A stretch of DNA of 64,000 nt from Nostoc sp. JL33 (lineage in GTDB: Bacteria; Cyanobacteriota; Cyanobacteriia; Cyanobacteriales; Nostocaceae): the NCBI RefSeq assembly GCF_017114985.1, contig NZ_JABXKP010000052.1, positions 62,001-126,000 of the forward strand, given 5' to 3'. This document shows, in pieces, positions 17,694 to 27,183 of the stretch (the stretch's first letter is position 1; every line of letters starts with the position of its first letter). Both the position numbers and the translations under genes were made by a program. A model generated the notes under the pieces. The model searched no databases and was not told the origin of the DNA. It was given only the letters and a program-made list of their open reading frames with translations.

Positions 17694-18824
17694 CTATTTA
17701 TTCACATCTAGCAACCGCGAAGTTTGTAACCGACTCATCCACTTCTCTAAATAAACTCGATTACCTATTTCCTCACTTGGATCTTTAGTATCCAAAGGAT
17801 AAGGCATCAGTCCCAAAATCGTTGCTGTTGTCACGCAAAACATCGATTTTTGGAAACTTATACAAATTTGGACTCGCAAATCATCTTCACCCCGAAGACT
17901 GCGACGATAAATTTCGTGCAAATACTCTGGAAGATAATGACGCATATCTTGCATCAACAAGGTGGGAGGAATACCCGCGCCGCCGATAGGCAAAGGATCG
18001 GCATATAGTGCGCCATATTGAAATCGAGTTTGATCTGGGGGAATTTGATATCCTTGGGCGTTGTATGAAACTGTACCGTGGAAAGGAGTTCCTCGGAAGA
18101 ATACTGCCTCTACATAAGGTATTGCTGTATCTGCTAAGAAGGTCAAACCAACGCTTTTAGGAATGATTTCATAGACTTCACCCCGAATTTTGACGGCGTA
18201 GGTAATTGGGTTTGATGCATTTGCGACTAACCCCGCTTTAATGTGGTCTACAACTTCGGGAATCGATTTAATCTCGCCTTGGTCGTAGCGGTCTGATAAG
18301 TTGAGGAACATATCAGCCATTACTCGCCAGAATTGACCTAAACCGGTGTAGTAAGCAGAGACGCGCAAGTGTTCTGTTAAAAAGTCTGGAAACAGCCGAT
18401 TAAGACCAAGAATTAAGGGATTATTTTTAAATTTTGCGGCGATAACAGCTTCCGCTTTTTCTTGAAATTCATTTGTATCTAAATATGTATCTAGTCCACC
18501 GCCACCGTGCCACATCATGCCTTTCATGCAATACTCGGCATATTCAAAATTAATTCGGTCATGCCACCAGTGACGGAGTAATTTCTGAAAAGAAACCTCT
18601 CCATTAAAGTATTTAAAAAATGGGAAAAATATTAAAAACTGATGCTCGGCAATATAGTTAAGATTTTTTGAGTAGGCATCTAAAACTACACCATAGCTTT
18701 TAAGAATGCCAACTACTTCCAGCACATTTTCTGGACTATCGGGGAGTAATGCCTCTCCTTTTTGCAGACGTTCAATATACTCAGCTAAGGGATTGTGAGT
18801 AGCTTTCTTTTTAATAGTTACCAT
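17694..18824 (-). CDS. cupB: CO2 hydration protein CupB (ChpX)
   Basis: The 376-residue CO2-hydration subunit of the NDH-1 complex, which converts CO2 to bicarbonate at the thylakoid membrane using NDH-1 electron and proton transfer. Family features include LRHWWHDRINFEYAEYC and GMMWHGGGGLDTYLD, whose His and Arg residues lie where a zinc site has been described in CupA. Length (about 380, not about 440) and the lack of a cupS gene downstream favour CupB over CupA, hence the constitutive, low-affinity system. I chose the ATG at 18824 (MVTIKKKATHNPLAEYIERL), preceded by GGAGAG, over one seven codons earlier. It follows ndhD4 on the same strand. Confidence 0.88.
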   Translation of the reverse strand: MVTIKKKATHNPLAEYIERLQKGEALLPDSPENVLEVVGILKSYGVVLDAYSKNLNYIAEHQFLIFFPFFKYFNGEVSFQKLLRHWWHDRINFEYAEYCMKGMMWHGGGGLDTYLDTNEFQEKAEAVIAAKFKNNPLILGLNRLFPDFLTEHLRVSAYYTGLGQFWRVMADMFLNLSDRYDQGEIKSIPEVVDHIKAGLVANASNPITYAVKIRGEVYEIIPKSVGLTFLADTAIPYVEAVFFRGTPFHGTVSYNAQGYQIPPDQTRFQYGALYADPLPIGGAGIPPTLLMQDMRHYLPEYLHEIYRRSLRGEDDLRVQICISFQKSMFCVTTATILGLMPYPLDTKDPSEEIGNRVYLEKWMSRLQTSRLLDVNK

Positions 18825-18843
18825 TGCAATCTCTCCAAAAGGC

Positions 18844-18895
18844 ATTAGTCATTAGTCATTAGTCATTAGTCATTAGTCATTACTTATTAGTCATT
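18844..18895. repeat. Heptanucleotide tandem repeat (ATTAGTC)n
   Basis: About six ATTAGTC units lie in the ndhD4-cupB spacer, with a degraded ATTGGGC tail to about 18906. The same heptamer recurs in the atpB-atpC spacer (60860-60905). These are short tandemly repeated repetitive sequences typical of heterocystous cyanobacteria. Confidence 0.9.
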
Positions 18896-18932
18896 GGGCA
18901 TTGGGCAGGTTATTCTCCTTGTCCCCTTGTCC

Positions 18933-20435
18933 CTAATCCCTAGCCTTGATTGCTTTATCCAAGGAAACTGCTACTACGTTTTGGGTATTTACCATTGCTG
19001 TAATTGTTGGTTCAGTCCAACGCACTAACCAACCAGGTTGAATCCCGAAAATCACAATCAGCACAGCTAAAATTGCAGCTGGGGCGCGATCGCTCCAATA
19101 CACACGCGGTAAGTTGATAACTTCTGTAGACAAGCGTCCAAAAAAGGCGCGGTTGACGAGAATTAAGAAGTAAACTGCTGTTAAACCAGTACCAATCATG
19201 CATAGTAAGGTTTGCACTGGAAAAACTGGAAAACTCCCCCGATAAACGACGAATTCGGAAATAAACCCGATCATTCCCGGTATACCAGCGCTGGCCATGA
19301 CTCCGACAATCATCAAGCTACCAATTACTGGCATACCCCGTTCTGGGTTCAGCAATCCTTGGATGACTTCTAAATCTCGGCTTCCGGCTTTTTTATACAC
19401 AACTCCCACGAGCAAAAATAGCATTGCGGAAATCAAGCCGTGGCTGATCATTTGCATCACAGCGCCCAACACACTTAAAGGTGTGGCCGCCGCCGCCGCT
19501 AAAAGCACGTAACCCATGTGTCCAATGGAACTGTACGCCACCATTTTTTTCATATCGGTTTGAGCGATCGCGCAGGATGCACCATACAATACACTCACTA
19601 CTGCCCAAGTCGCTAACCAAGGAGCCAGATAATTCCAAGCTTCTGGTAACAAGTTCATCCCAAATCGCAGTAAGCCGTAAGTTCCCAACTTCAACAGCAC
19701 CCCAGCTAACAGTACTGAAATTGGTGTGGAAGCTTCAACGTGAGCATCTGGCAACCAAGTATGGAAGGGAACTAAGGGAATTTTAATCCCAAAACCTACC
19801 AAAATTCCCGCTAGCAGTAAAAGCTGTGTCGCTAGAGGTAAAGTTGTCGTGTTCAAGGTGAAGAGTGCAAAGCTAGAGGAACCACTCAGCCAAACCATGC
19901 CGAGGAAACTTGCTAAAATCAGGATTCCCGAAACGGCTGTATAAATCAGAAATTTTGTTGCAGCATAACCCCGCTTCGCGCCACCCCAAATAGCTATCAA
20001 CAAATACAACGGAATTAGTTCCAATTCGTAAAACAGGAAAAATAGCAGTAAATCCTGTGCCAGAAAGGCTCCAGTCACCCCAGCGCTTAATAATAGTATC
20101 AAAGAGTAATAAAATTTCGGACGCTGTAGGGATTCATCGCTGCTGTAGATGGCAATGGAAGTTAACAATCCATTTAAAACTAGCAACGGCAAAGATAAAC
20201 CATCTATCCCAAGGTTATAGTTCAAGCCTAAAACATCTACCCAAGGGAGAGACTCGGCAAACTGTTGAGTGATTTCCCCTGGATGGAACTGAATTGCTAG
20301 TAGGATTGTCCACAAGAAAGCGATACTGGCAAAGACCAAAGCCACCCCACGGGCGAATTTCCCACTGATGCCAGAGGGCGAGAAACCAATTAAAGCTGCG
20401 CCGATTAACGGCACTAGAATTAAAACACTAAGCAT
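18933..20435 (-). CDS. ndhD4: NAD(P)H-quinone oxidoreductase subunit D4
   Basis: A 500-residue antiporter-like membrane subunit (about 14 helices) of NDH-1, homologous to respiratory complex I NuoM. It carries LLFFLFYELELIPLYLLI (conserved Glu in helix 5), GFGIKIPLVPFHTWLPDAHV (lysine and PDAH motif) and KKMVAYSSIGHMGYV. Its position between ndhF4 and the CO2-hydration gene identifies it as the D3/D4 class used for CO2 uptake rather than respiration. The 4 (constitutive) assignment rests on the neighbouring 376-aa CupB and on gene order like that of Anabaena. Confidence 0.93.
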   Translation of the reverse strand: MLSVLILVPLIGAALIGFSPSGISGKFARGVALVFASIAFLWTILLAIQFHPGEITQQFAESLPWVDVLGLNYNLGIDGLSLPLLVLNGLLTSIAIYSSDESLQRPKFYYSLILLLSAGVTGAFLAQDLLLFFLFYELELIPLYLLIAIWGGAKRGYAATKFLIYTAVSGILILASFLGMVWLSGSSSFALFTLNTTTLPLATQLLLLAGILVGFGIKIPLVPFHTWLPDAHVEASTPISVLLAGVLLKLGTYGLLRFGMNLLPEAWNYLAPWLATWAVVSVLYGASCAIAQTDMKKMVAYSSIGHMGYVLLAAAAATPLSVLGAVMQMISHGLISAMLFLLVGVVYKKAGSRDLEVIQGLLNPERGMPVIGSLMIVGVMASAGIPGMIGFISEFVVYRGSFPVFPVQTLLCMIGTGLTAVYFLILVNRAFFGRLSTEVINLPRVYWSDRAPAAILAVLIVIFGIQPGWLVRWTEPTITAMVNTQNVVAVSLDKAIKARD

Positions 20436-20503
20436 AGACTTCAGATAAAGGAGCAGGGGAAGTAGGGGAGCAGGGGAAAATAATAACTCCTAACTCAGCA
20501 CTC

Positions 20504-22360
20504 TTAAAAAGGCAATTTATTTAGTAAACCCAATGACCAGCTGATGAAAAAACCCAGGACGCTGACAACTGCTAGGATGGTCAACATATAGCCCTGAGAT
20601 TGCCCAGAAATGCTGTACTTTAAAGTTTGTCCGCCGAGAATTGTGGCAAACCCAACCAAGTTTACTAAACCGTCAACCAAGTAGCGATCGCTCCAAGCTG
20701 AAATTCTAGATAGCAGTGCTACTGCACCCACTACGGTTACACGATAAACTCGGTCAATATAAAAATCATAACCTAACAAGTCTTGCATAAATCTCCACGC
20801 CAAGATTCTCGATCTTGACCAAGCTTTGTGCAGATGAACTGTAGATCCTACACCTACTCCCACGACGGTAGAAGCAAACAAAGCTAACGCCACATACCAA
20901 TTAATACTTTCCCAATCGGGTAGTAAGTACCATTGCTGTAACATCAGAGGTAAAAGCAGAGTCAGCACTGTGAGAATCACCATTGGCAACGCCATCTGCC
21001 AACCTACTTCTGGCGTGCGACGGGTCTTTTGTTGCGGTTTACCCCAGAAGACTAATCTGAAGACTCTGGTCAAATTCAATGCTGTCAAGCCATTGACCAA
21101 TAATAAAACCCCAATCACCCAAGGGCTAATATTCACAAAACCGTCAGCCCATGCTAGCATTGCCCAGAAGCTTCCCAAGGGTAGCAGTGTTACCATCCCT
21201 GCTGCACCGACAACAAAAGCTGTGGTGGTGGCTGGCATCCGTGACCACAAACCGCCCATTTCCGTTAAGTCTTGGCTTTGGGTAGTTAAGATTACTGAAC
21301 CAGAACTCATGAATAATAATGCTTTGGCGATCGCATGAGTTAACAGCAACATCAAGGCCACGCCCCCTTGCTGCAACCCCACCGCTAAAAAGACTAAGCC
21401 CATGTATGCACTGGTAGAATGAGATAGCGATCGCTTAATGTCTATTTGAGCTAAGGATACTAATGTAGCCCCAATTGCCGTTACCGTGCCCATGACTACC
21501 AAGGTATTCAAAGCAATTGGCGACAGTGCTAATAATGGTTGCAGTTTATACAGTAAATAAGCACCACCAGCTACTACCAGCGAGTTTCGCATTACCGAAG
21601 CCGGGTTGGGCCCTTCCATTGCCTCATCTAGCCACAGGTGCAGTGGAAATTGGGCGCATTTACCAGCAGGCCCAGCAATTAACGCCAACCCCAGCAATGT
21701 TGAGGTCGTTGGGCTTAAATCCGCTGTTTGCGCCCACTCATATAAATCCGAAAAGTTCAAACTCCCGGCTAAGGTGGAAAGTGTCACCACAGCCATCAGC
21801 AGCAACAAGTCTCCCACCCGTTTTGTCCAAAACGCATCCCGCGCCGCCGTCACTACTAGCGGTTGAGCATACCAGAACCCCACCAGCAAATAAGTCGAAA
21901 GCGTCAGGACTTCCAAAAGGGCATAGCTGAGAAACAAAGAATCACTGATCGCTAGACCACTCAGCGCCGATTCAAAAAATCCCAGCAGTGCAAAAAAACG
22001 CGCCAACGACCAGTCCTTTTCCATGTAACCCAGAGCGTAAACTTGTGCCAGTAGGCTTAACCCTGTAATTAAAACTGTTGCCCCAATGCTGACTGCTGAG
22101 AGTTCCAACGTAAAAGATAAGTCTAAATCCGCAGCTTTGAACCAAGTAACCAGTAATTTTTCTGGTTCTCTATCCCAAATATTTTTAAATACAAATAGGC
22201 TATGGGCAAAAGCTAAAACGGTCGTCAACAAGTTTATGTATGCCGCAGGTCTTGGCCCTGTTCGTTGAATTATTCCGATTCCCCACGGCAAGGTCAAAAT
22301 TGCGCCCAATAAGCTATAAAAAGGCACAAACCAACTTGTTGAAAATAGAAATTGATCCAT
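20504..22360 (-). CDS. ndhF4: NAD(P)H-quinone oxidoreductase subunit F4
   Basis: A 618-residue NuoL-type antiporter-like subunit with about 16 membrane helices. It has FLSYALLEVLTLSTYLLVGFW, AGKCAQFPLHLWLDEAMEGP (the lysine and PLH-W motif) and SLSHSTSAYMGLVFLAVG. NdhF4 with NdhD4 forms the distal membrane arm to which CupB docks. It is the first gene of the leftward ndhF4-ndhD4-cupB operon and is divergent from ccmK2 across a 658-bp spacer. Confidence 0.93.
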   Translation of the reverse strand: MDQFLFSTSWFVPFYSLLGAILTLPWGIGIIQRTGPRPAAYINLLTTVLAFAHSLFVFKNIWDREPEKLLVTWFKAADLDLSFTLELSAVSIGATVLITGLSLLAQVYALGYMEKDWSLARFFALLGFFESALSGLAISDSLFLSYALLEVLTLSTYLLVGFWYAQPLVVTAARDAFWTKRVGDLLLLMAVVTLSTLAGSLNFSDLYEWAQTADLSPTTSTLLGLALIAGPAGKCAQFPLHLWLDEAMEGPNPASVMRNSLVVAGGAYLLYKLQPLLALSPIALNTLVVMGTVTAIGATLVSLAQIDIKRSLSHSTSAYMGLVFLAVGLQQGGVALMLLLTHAIAKALLFMSSGSVILTTQSQDLTEMGGLWSRMPATTTAFVVGAAGMVTLLPLGSFWAMLAWADGFVNISPWVIGVLLLVNGLTALNLTRVFRLVFWGKPQQKTRRTPEVGWQMALPMVILTVLTLLLPLMLQQWYLLPDWESINWYVALALFASTVVGVGVGSTVHLHKAWSRSRILAWRFMQDLLGYDFYIDRVYRVTVVGAVALLSRISAWSDRYLVDGLVNLVGFATILGGQTLKYSISGQSQGYMLTILAVVSVLGFFISWSLGLLNKLPF

Positions 22361-23018
22361 TTAAATTTCCCTTGGCGACTCAGCGTTTATTTAAAAAAAC
22401 TTTAAAACGATTATTTATTTTATAAAATTAATTTACCAAAACTCCGATGTTTTTTTGCTATTATTTCAATTAAATTCCCGAAAGTATTTTTACTTAACCT
22501 TACCCGATTAAACATAAGTAAAATATAACTTTACATAAGCAAAACCATTTACTTGCCTTAACATCACCGACCGTTTTACATTTGTATTTCTACTTTGAGC
22601 AAAGTACTTTATACGATATATTTGAAAAAATTATATATTTTTCACCTAGTCCTTGTACATAGAGCAAAATTTCAGGAAACATAGAGACAGCAAAACATAC
22701 AGCCTTTGCTTGTCCCTCCCCAGATGGGATTAGCCTTAGTTATGAATGTCGTTTTGTAAATGTGATAAAGAAATTATAAAGCATAACTGCCTGCTCTAGG
22801 AATCAGTGGACTTTAAATTGCCCAGAAGGACAGATAAATTTTTGTTAAGTTTTTTAAAACTTTCTTATCATAAACTATTATAGTATTTTATATTGCCAGG
22901 GACGCCAAGCTTTCCTATGCTTAATTTGGAAGTGTTTTCTTAGCTCTAAGATAAAGCCCTCCCCGTCAAAAATTTCAAACAACAGTACTGATTAGATTCA
23001 TTTTGTAGGAGTTCTGCG
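22361..23018. promoter_or_regulatory. Shared control region of the ndhF4 and ccmK2 operons
   Basis: This 658-bp AT-rich spacer separates two divergent carbon-acquisition operons. It holds two matches to TTA-N7/8-TAA, a pattern described for the LysR regulator CmpR: 22508-22521 and 22549-22561. It also holds two direct copies of ACATAAG(T/C)AAA, 21 bp apart (22512-22522 and 22533-22543). A purine-rich TAGGAG occurs about ten bases before the ccmK2 ATG. Such short AT-rich motifs occur by chance, so the sites are candidates only. Confidence 0.45.
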
Positions 23019-23327
23019 ATGCCAATTGCAGTTGGTATGATTGAAACGAAGGGCTTTCCAGCAGTAGTAGAAGCTGCTGATGCGATGGTGAAAGCCGCCC
23101 GTGTCACTTTAGTAGGATATGAGAAAATTGGTAGCGCTCGTGTCACCGTGATAGTTAGGGGAGATGTATCGGAAGTGCAAGCTTCTGTAGCAGCTGGGGT
23201 TGAAGCGGCAAAAAGAGTCAATGGTGGTGAAGTGTTATCCACTCACATCATTGCTCGTCCTCACGAAAACCTGGAATACGTCTTGCCGATACGTTACACA
23301 GAAGCTGTGGAACAGTTCCGTACTTAA
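23019..23327 (+). CDS. ccmK2: Carboxysome shell hexamer protein CcmK2
   Basis: A 102-residue single-BMC-domain protein that forms the hexagonal tiles of the beta-carboxysome facets. It begins [20 protein letters not shown], has the pore region KIGSARV and the edge lysine in [16 protein letters not shown], and ends shortly after [10 protein letters not shown], as CcmK2 does. First gene of the ccm operon, followed after 90 bases by ccmK1. Confidence 0.96.
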   Translation: MPIAVGMIETKGFPAVVEAADAMVKAARVTLVGYEKIGSARVTVIVRGDVSEVQASVAAGVEAAKRVNGGEVLSTHIIARPHENLEYVLPIRYTEAVEQFRT

Positions 23328-23417
23328 AAGCTGTTTAAAGAAAGTAATTAACGCTCTTTGCCTGATTGAGCATCACTTTTGTCCAAGACTAAAACTTTGA
23401 AATAGGGATTAAAACTA

Positions 23418-23762
23418 ATGTCAATTGCAGTGGGAATGGTTGAAACTCTAGGCTTTCCAGCAGTCGTGGAAGCTGCTGATGCAATGGTGAAAGCTGCCCG
23501 CGTCACTTTAGTAGGCTATGAAAAAATCGGTAGTGGTCGAGTTACAGTGATTGTCCGGGGCGACGTTTCGGAAGTGCAAGCTTCTGTGGGCGCAGGAGTT
23601 GAATCTGTAAAGCGAGTCAACGGCGGACAAGTGTTATCTACTCACATTATTGCTCGTCCTCATGAGAACTTAGAATACGTGCTGCCAATTCGTTATACCG
23701 AAGACGTAGAGCAGTTCCGCGAAAATGTGAATGCAATTCGTCCTTTCGGTAGAAGACCGTAA
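23418..23762 (+). CDS. ccmK1: Carboxysome shell hexamer protein CcmK1
   Basis: A 114-residue BMC shell protein nearly identical to CcmK2 over the first 98 residues but with KIGSGRV at the pore and a longer C-terminal tail ([13 protein letters not shown]), the feature that distinguishes CcmK1 from CcmK2. Second gene of the operon; ccmL starts six bases after its stop. Confidence 0.95.
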   Translation: MSIAVGMVETLGFPAVVEAADAMVKAARVTLVGYEKIGSGRVTVIVRGDVSEVQASVGAGVESVKRVNGGQVLSTHIIARPHENLEYVLPIRYTEDVEQFRENVNAIRPFGRRP

Positions 23763-23768
23763 TTTGTA

Positions 23769-24071
23769 ATGCAAGTCGCCAAAGTTCGTGGCACAGTAGT
23801 TAGCACACAAAAAGACCCAAGTCTTAGAGGTGTCAAACTACTGTTATTACAATTAGTGGATGAAGATGGAAACATCCTGCCAAAATATGAGGTAGCAGCA
23901 GATACTGTGGGAGCAGGAGTAGATGAGTGGGTACTTGTCAGTCGTGGCAGTGCCGCTCGTCAAATTCTGGGAAATGAGCAGCGTCCATTAGATGCAGCAG
24001 TAGTGGCGATCATAGATACCATTCACGTTGCAGATCGCGTCATTTACAGCAAAAAAGATCAATATCGATAG
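23769..24071 (+). CDS. ccmL: Carboxysome vertex pentamer protein CcmL
   Basis: A 100-residue CcmL/EutN-family protein whose pentamers close the vertices of the carboxysome shell. Family features are MQVAKVRGTVVSTQKDPSLR, LLLLQLVDEDGN, and GAGVDEWVLVSRGSAARQ. It lies directly after ccmK1 and before ccmM, separated from the latter by a 102-bp spacer rich in TAACTCC-type repeats. Confidence 0.95.
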   Translation: MQVAKVRGTVVSTQKDPSLRGVKLLLLQLVDEDGNILPKYEVAADTVGAGVDEWVLVSRGSAARQILGNEQRPLDAAVVAIIDTIHVADRVIYSKKDQYR

Positions 24072-24073
24072 TC

Positions 24074-24160
24074 AACAGTTAGAGAAGCGAGGAGTTATGA
24101 GTCAGGAGTGAAGAGTTAAAACTCATAACTCATAATTCCTAACTCCTAACTTAATATCAG
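24074..24160. repeat. TAACTCC-type repeats in the ccmL-ccmM spacer
   Basis: GGAGTTATGAGTCAGGAGTG and its near inverse AACTCATAACTCATAATTCC, then CTAACTCCTAACT, could fold into a hairpin inside the operon transcript. The ccmM ribosome site AGGAGGAAT follows at 24161-24169. Confidence 0.7.
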
Positions 24161-24173
24161 GAGGAATCTTGCG

Positions 24174-26171
24174 ATGGCAGTCCGCAACACGGCGGCACCC
24201 CCAACCCCGTGGTCAAGGAATTTAGCTGAACCGAAAATGCATGAAACTGCCTTTGTACATTCATTTTCCAATGTGATTGGGGATGTACGAATCGGTGCAA
24301 ATGTAATCGTTGCTCCGGGGACTACGATTAGAGCGGATGAAGGCACACCTTTTTATATTGGTGAAAACACCAATATTCAAGATGGTGTTGTGATTCATGG
24401 GCTGGAGGAAGGTCGAGTAATTGGCGATGACCAAAATAAATACTCGGTGTGGGTTGGCAAAAATACTTGCATTACCCATATGGCTTTAATTCACGGGCCA
24501 GCTTATGTAGGGGATAATTCCTTCATTGGCTTTCGGTCTACGGTGTTTAATGCCAGGGTAGGCGCAGGTTGCATCGTGATGATGCACGTTTTAATTCAAG
24601 ATGTAGAGATTCCCGCAGGTAAGTATGTACCTTCGGGAGCGATAATTATTAACCAGCAGCAAGCTGACCGCTTGCCAGATGTGCAAGATCAGGATAAAGA
24701 ATTCGCTCATCATGTGGTTGGAATTAATCAGGCACTGCGAGCTGGTTATCTGTGTGCTGCGGATAGCAAATGTATAGCACCCATTCGGGATGAAATTGCT
24801 AAATCTTATACAGGTAATGGTATTACTGTTTTAGAGTTGGAAAGGAGTAGTGAAGTGTCGAGCAATAGTTTGGGTGCAGAAACAATAGAGCAGTTGCGCT
24901 ATCTATTAGAGCAAGGGTATAAGATTGGTACAGAACACGTAGACCAAAGACGGTTCCGCACGGGTTCTTGGACTAGTTGCCAGCCAATTGAACCGAGATC
25001 CATAGGTGAAGCGATCGCAGCATTAGAAAGCTGTGTAAGAGAGCATAGCGGCGAGTATGTCCGGCTATTTGGCATTGACAAAGGTAGACGGCGCGTATTA
25101 GAAACCATCATCCAACGTCCAGATGGTGATGTGAAACCAGCTACCAGCTTTAAGGCACCTGCTAGTCGTGGTAATGGCAGTTATAGCAGCAGTAATGGTA
25201 ATGGTAACGGTTCTAGCAGTGGCAAAGTTAATGATGAAACTGTAGAACAAATCCGCCAACTTTTGGCAAGTGGTTATAAAATTGGCATGGAACACGTAGA
25301 TGAGCGTCGCTTCCGAACTGGTTCCTGGACTAGTTGCAAGCCAATTGAAGCAACTTCCATAAATCAAGTAATCTCCGGCTTAGAAGAATGTATTGAAAGT
25401 CATCAAGGCGAGTATGTGCGTTTAATCGGCATTGATACCAAAGCTAAACGGCGGGTATTGGAGACGATTATTCAACGTCCAAATGGTCAAGTAGCCTCCT
25501 CTAGTGGTCAGAAATCATTTACTAGCAGTGCAGCACCCTATGCTACAGCAACAGCTAGCAGTACTCGGTTGAGTAGTGAAGTAGTAGAACAGGTGCGGCA
25601 ATTATTGAGTAGTGGATATAAAATTAGCATTGAACACGTAGATGAACGGCGGTTCCGTACAGGTTCCTGGACTAGTACCGGTCAAATTCAAGCCTCCTCA
25701 GAAAGAGAAGCGATCGCAGCCATAGAAGGGCATCTTGGCGAATATCCAGGGGAATATGTCCGCTTAATTGGTATTGACTCCAAAGCGAAGCGTCGGGTAT
25801 TAGAGACGATTATCCAACGTCCAAATGATCAAGTAAGCTCCTCTAGTGGTCAGAAATCATTTACTAGCAGTGCACCCTCTGCTACTGCTACAGCAACAGC
25901 TACCAGTACCCGCTTGAGTGCTGAAGTAGTAGACCAACTCCGGCAATTATTGGCTGGCGGCTCTAAAATTAGCATTGAACACGTAGACCAGCGACGGTTC
26001 CGTACAGGTTCCTGGACTAGTAGCGGTCAAATTCAAGCCTCCTCAGAAAGAGAAGCGATCGCAGCCGTAGAAGGGCACCTCGGCGAATATCAAGGGGAAT
26101 ATGTGCGCCTAATTGGTATTGACCCCAAAGCCAAGCGTCGGGTATTGGAAACAATTATTCAACGACCTTAA
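24174..26171 (+). CDS. ccmM: Carboxysome scaffold CcmM with gamma-carbonic-anhydrase domain and four Rubisco-small-subunit-like modules
   Basis: A 665-residue protein that condenses Rubisco inside the carboxysome and links it to CcmN and the shell. The N-terminal left-handed beta-helix keeps the zinc ligands His75, His102 and His107 and the Cys194/Cys200 pair known from active CcmM carbonic anhydrases. Four SSU-like repeats follow, each with HVD(Q/E)[10 protein letters not shown] and [11 protein letters not shown], joined by Ser/Ala/Thr-rich linkers. Repeats 1 and 2 each contain two cysteines (SWTSC and a second in the following helix); repeats 3 and 4 have none and are almost identical to each other. 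An internal start at 24855 can give a short form. Confidence 0.97.
   Translation: MAVRNTAAPPTPWSRNLAEPKMHETAFVHSFSNVIGDVRIGANVIVAPGTTIRADEGTPFYIGENTNIQDGVVIHGLEEGRVIGDDQNKYSVWVGKNTCITHMALIHGPAYVGDNSFIGFRSTVFNARVGAGCIVMMHVLIQDVEIPAGKYVPSGAIIINQQQADRLPDVQDQDKEFAHHVVGINQALRAGYLCAADSKCIAPIRDEIAKSYTGNGITVLELERSSEVSSNSLGAETIEQLRYLLEQGYKIGTEHVDQRRFRTGSWTSCQPIEPRSIGEAIAALESCVREHSGEYVRLFGIDKGRRRVLETIIQRPDGDVKPATSFKAPASRGNGSYSSSNGNGNGSSSGKVNDETVEQIRQLLASGYKIGMEHVDERRFRTGSWTSCKPIEATSINQVISGLEECIESHQGEYVRLIGIDTKAKRRVLETIIQRPNGQVASSSGQKSFTSSAAPYATATASSTRLSSEVVEQVRQLLSSGYKISIEHVDERRFRTGSWTSTGQIQASSEREAIAAIEGHLGEYPGEYVRLIGIDSKAKRRVLETIIQRPNDQVSSSSGQKSFTSSAPSATATATATSTRLSAEVVDQLRQLLAGGSKISIEHVDQRRFRTGSWTSSGQIQASSEREAIAAVEGHLGEYQGEYVRLIGIDPKAKRRVLETIIQRP
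24837..24857 (+). promoter_or_regulatory. Internal ribosome-binding site and GTG start for short CcmM
   Basis: AAAGGAG (24841-24847) lies seven bases before an in-frame GTG at 24855, exactly between the carbonic anhydrase domain and the first SSU-like module. Translation from here would give about 438 residues holding all four modules but no anhydrase domain. This corresponds to the short CcmM form known in Synechococcus. Confidence 0.75.
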
Positions 26172-26368
26172 GGAGCTAAGAGTTAAAAGTTAGGAGTAGA
26201 GACGCGATTAATCGCGTCTGTACAGGAGTTGAAAAAGATTGTTAATTGATAACTCTAAACTTAAAATTTATAACTCCTGAGTTTTAACTAACTCCTCACT
26301 TCTAACTCCTAACTCCTCACTTCTAACTCCTAACTCTCTATTCTCCGGCTTCCGAGGTTAAAATTTCC
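26172..26368. repeat. ccmM-ccmN spacer made largely of repeats
   Basis: It contains GAGACGCGATTAATCGCGTC, a perfect palindrome over GACGCGAT/ATCGCGTC (26199-26219), and a tandem run of TAACTCC and CTCACTTC units (about 26287-26338). The same GAGACGCGAT-type hairpin recurs at 63779-63805 after the last gene of the window. No gene is seen. Confidence 0.75.
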
Positions 26369-27127
26369 ATGTCTGTGCCGCTACTGCGCCTCAGCAATAA
26401 CTTTGATACTTACATTAGTGGTGAGGTGACTATTCATCCAAGCGCGGTACTTGCACCTGGGGTGATCCTCCAAGCGGCTGTAAACAGCAAAATCATCATT
26501 GGGCCAGGGGTCTGTATTGGTATGGGAGCAATTCTCCAAGTCCATGAAGGAACCCTAGAGGTAGAAGCAGGCGCAAACCTGGGAGCCGGTTTTTTGATGG
26601 TTGGTAAGGGCAATATTGGAGCAAATGCTTGCATTGGTTCGGCGACAACAGTTTTTAACTATTCGGTTGAACCTGGACAAGTAGTTCCACCTGGATCGAT
26701 TTTAGGAGACAATAGTCGGCAGATTGCCCAAACAAAGCAGGCGGAACCATCTACAAGTAACCCAGCTTCTACAAATGCACCACCGCAAAAGGAAGAGGAA
26801 AATGGCTTAGGTGGAGTTAAGGAAAAGGTAATTTCCTCAACTTCGGCTTTTGTGGATTTCAAACAAAACAAGTCAATTTCTTACTTTAAATCTCCCACTA
26901 CTCCAGAAAGACAGTCTCCTCCCGTGGAGGAACCGACTAATCATGCTGACTCCACCTTGGGAGAAGTCGCCCAAGAGTCTACAGAACATAACTTAGGGGC
27001 AATTCAGCCAGCCGCAGAATCCCCTAACGGTTTTGGGACTCAAATTTATGGACAAGGGAGCATAAACAGACTGTTGAGCACATTGTTTCCTCATAGACAA
27101 TCCTTGAGCGACCCAAATGACGATTAG
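26369..27127 (+). CDS. ccmN: Carboxysome assembly protein CcmN
   Basis: A 252-residue adaptor between CcmM and the shell. The N-terminal half carries hexapeptide-repeat (left-handed beta-helix) sequence (VLAPGVILQAAVNSKIIIGP, GVCIGMGAILQVHEG). A long, poorly conserved, Pro/Ser/Glu-rich linker follows. The C-terminal amphipathic segment IYGQGSINRLLSTLFPHRQ fits the encapsulation peptide that binds CcmK. Fifth gene of the operon. Confidence 0.93.
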   Translation: MSVPLLRLSNNFDTYISGEVTIHPSAVLAPGVILQAAVNSKIIIGPGVCIGMGAILQVHEGTLEVEAGANLGAGFLMVGKGNIGANACIGSATTVFNYSVEPGQVVPPGSILGDNSRQIAQTKQAEPSTSNPASTNAPPQKEEENGLGGVKEKVISSTSAFVDFKQNKSISYFKSPTTPERQSPPVEEPTNHADSTLGEVAQESTEHNLGAIQPAAESPNGFGTQIYGQGSINRLLSTLFPHRQSLSDPNDD

Positions 27128-27183
27128 CCCAAGTAAGTGTTAATTGTAAGTTGTCGGCTTTTTCCGTATCTTGGAGAATTCAC

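Noticed and set aside
21517..21930. Long open frame antisense to ndhF4
   Set aside because: Lies wholly within a strongly conserved gene on the other strand and has no family features.
23328..23417. Possible extra small gene between ccmK2 and ccmK1
   Set aside because: The frame there is a shadow running out of ccmK2 in another phase; no start with a ribosome site.
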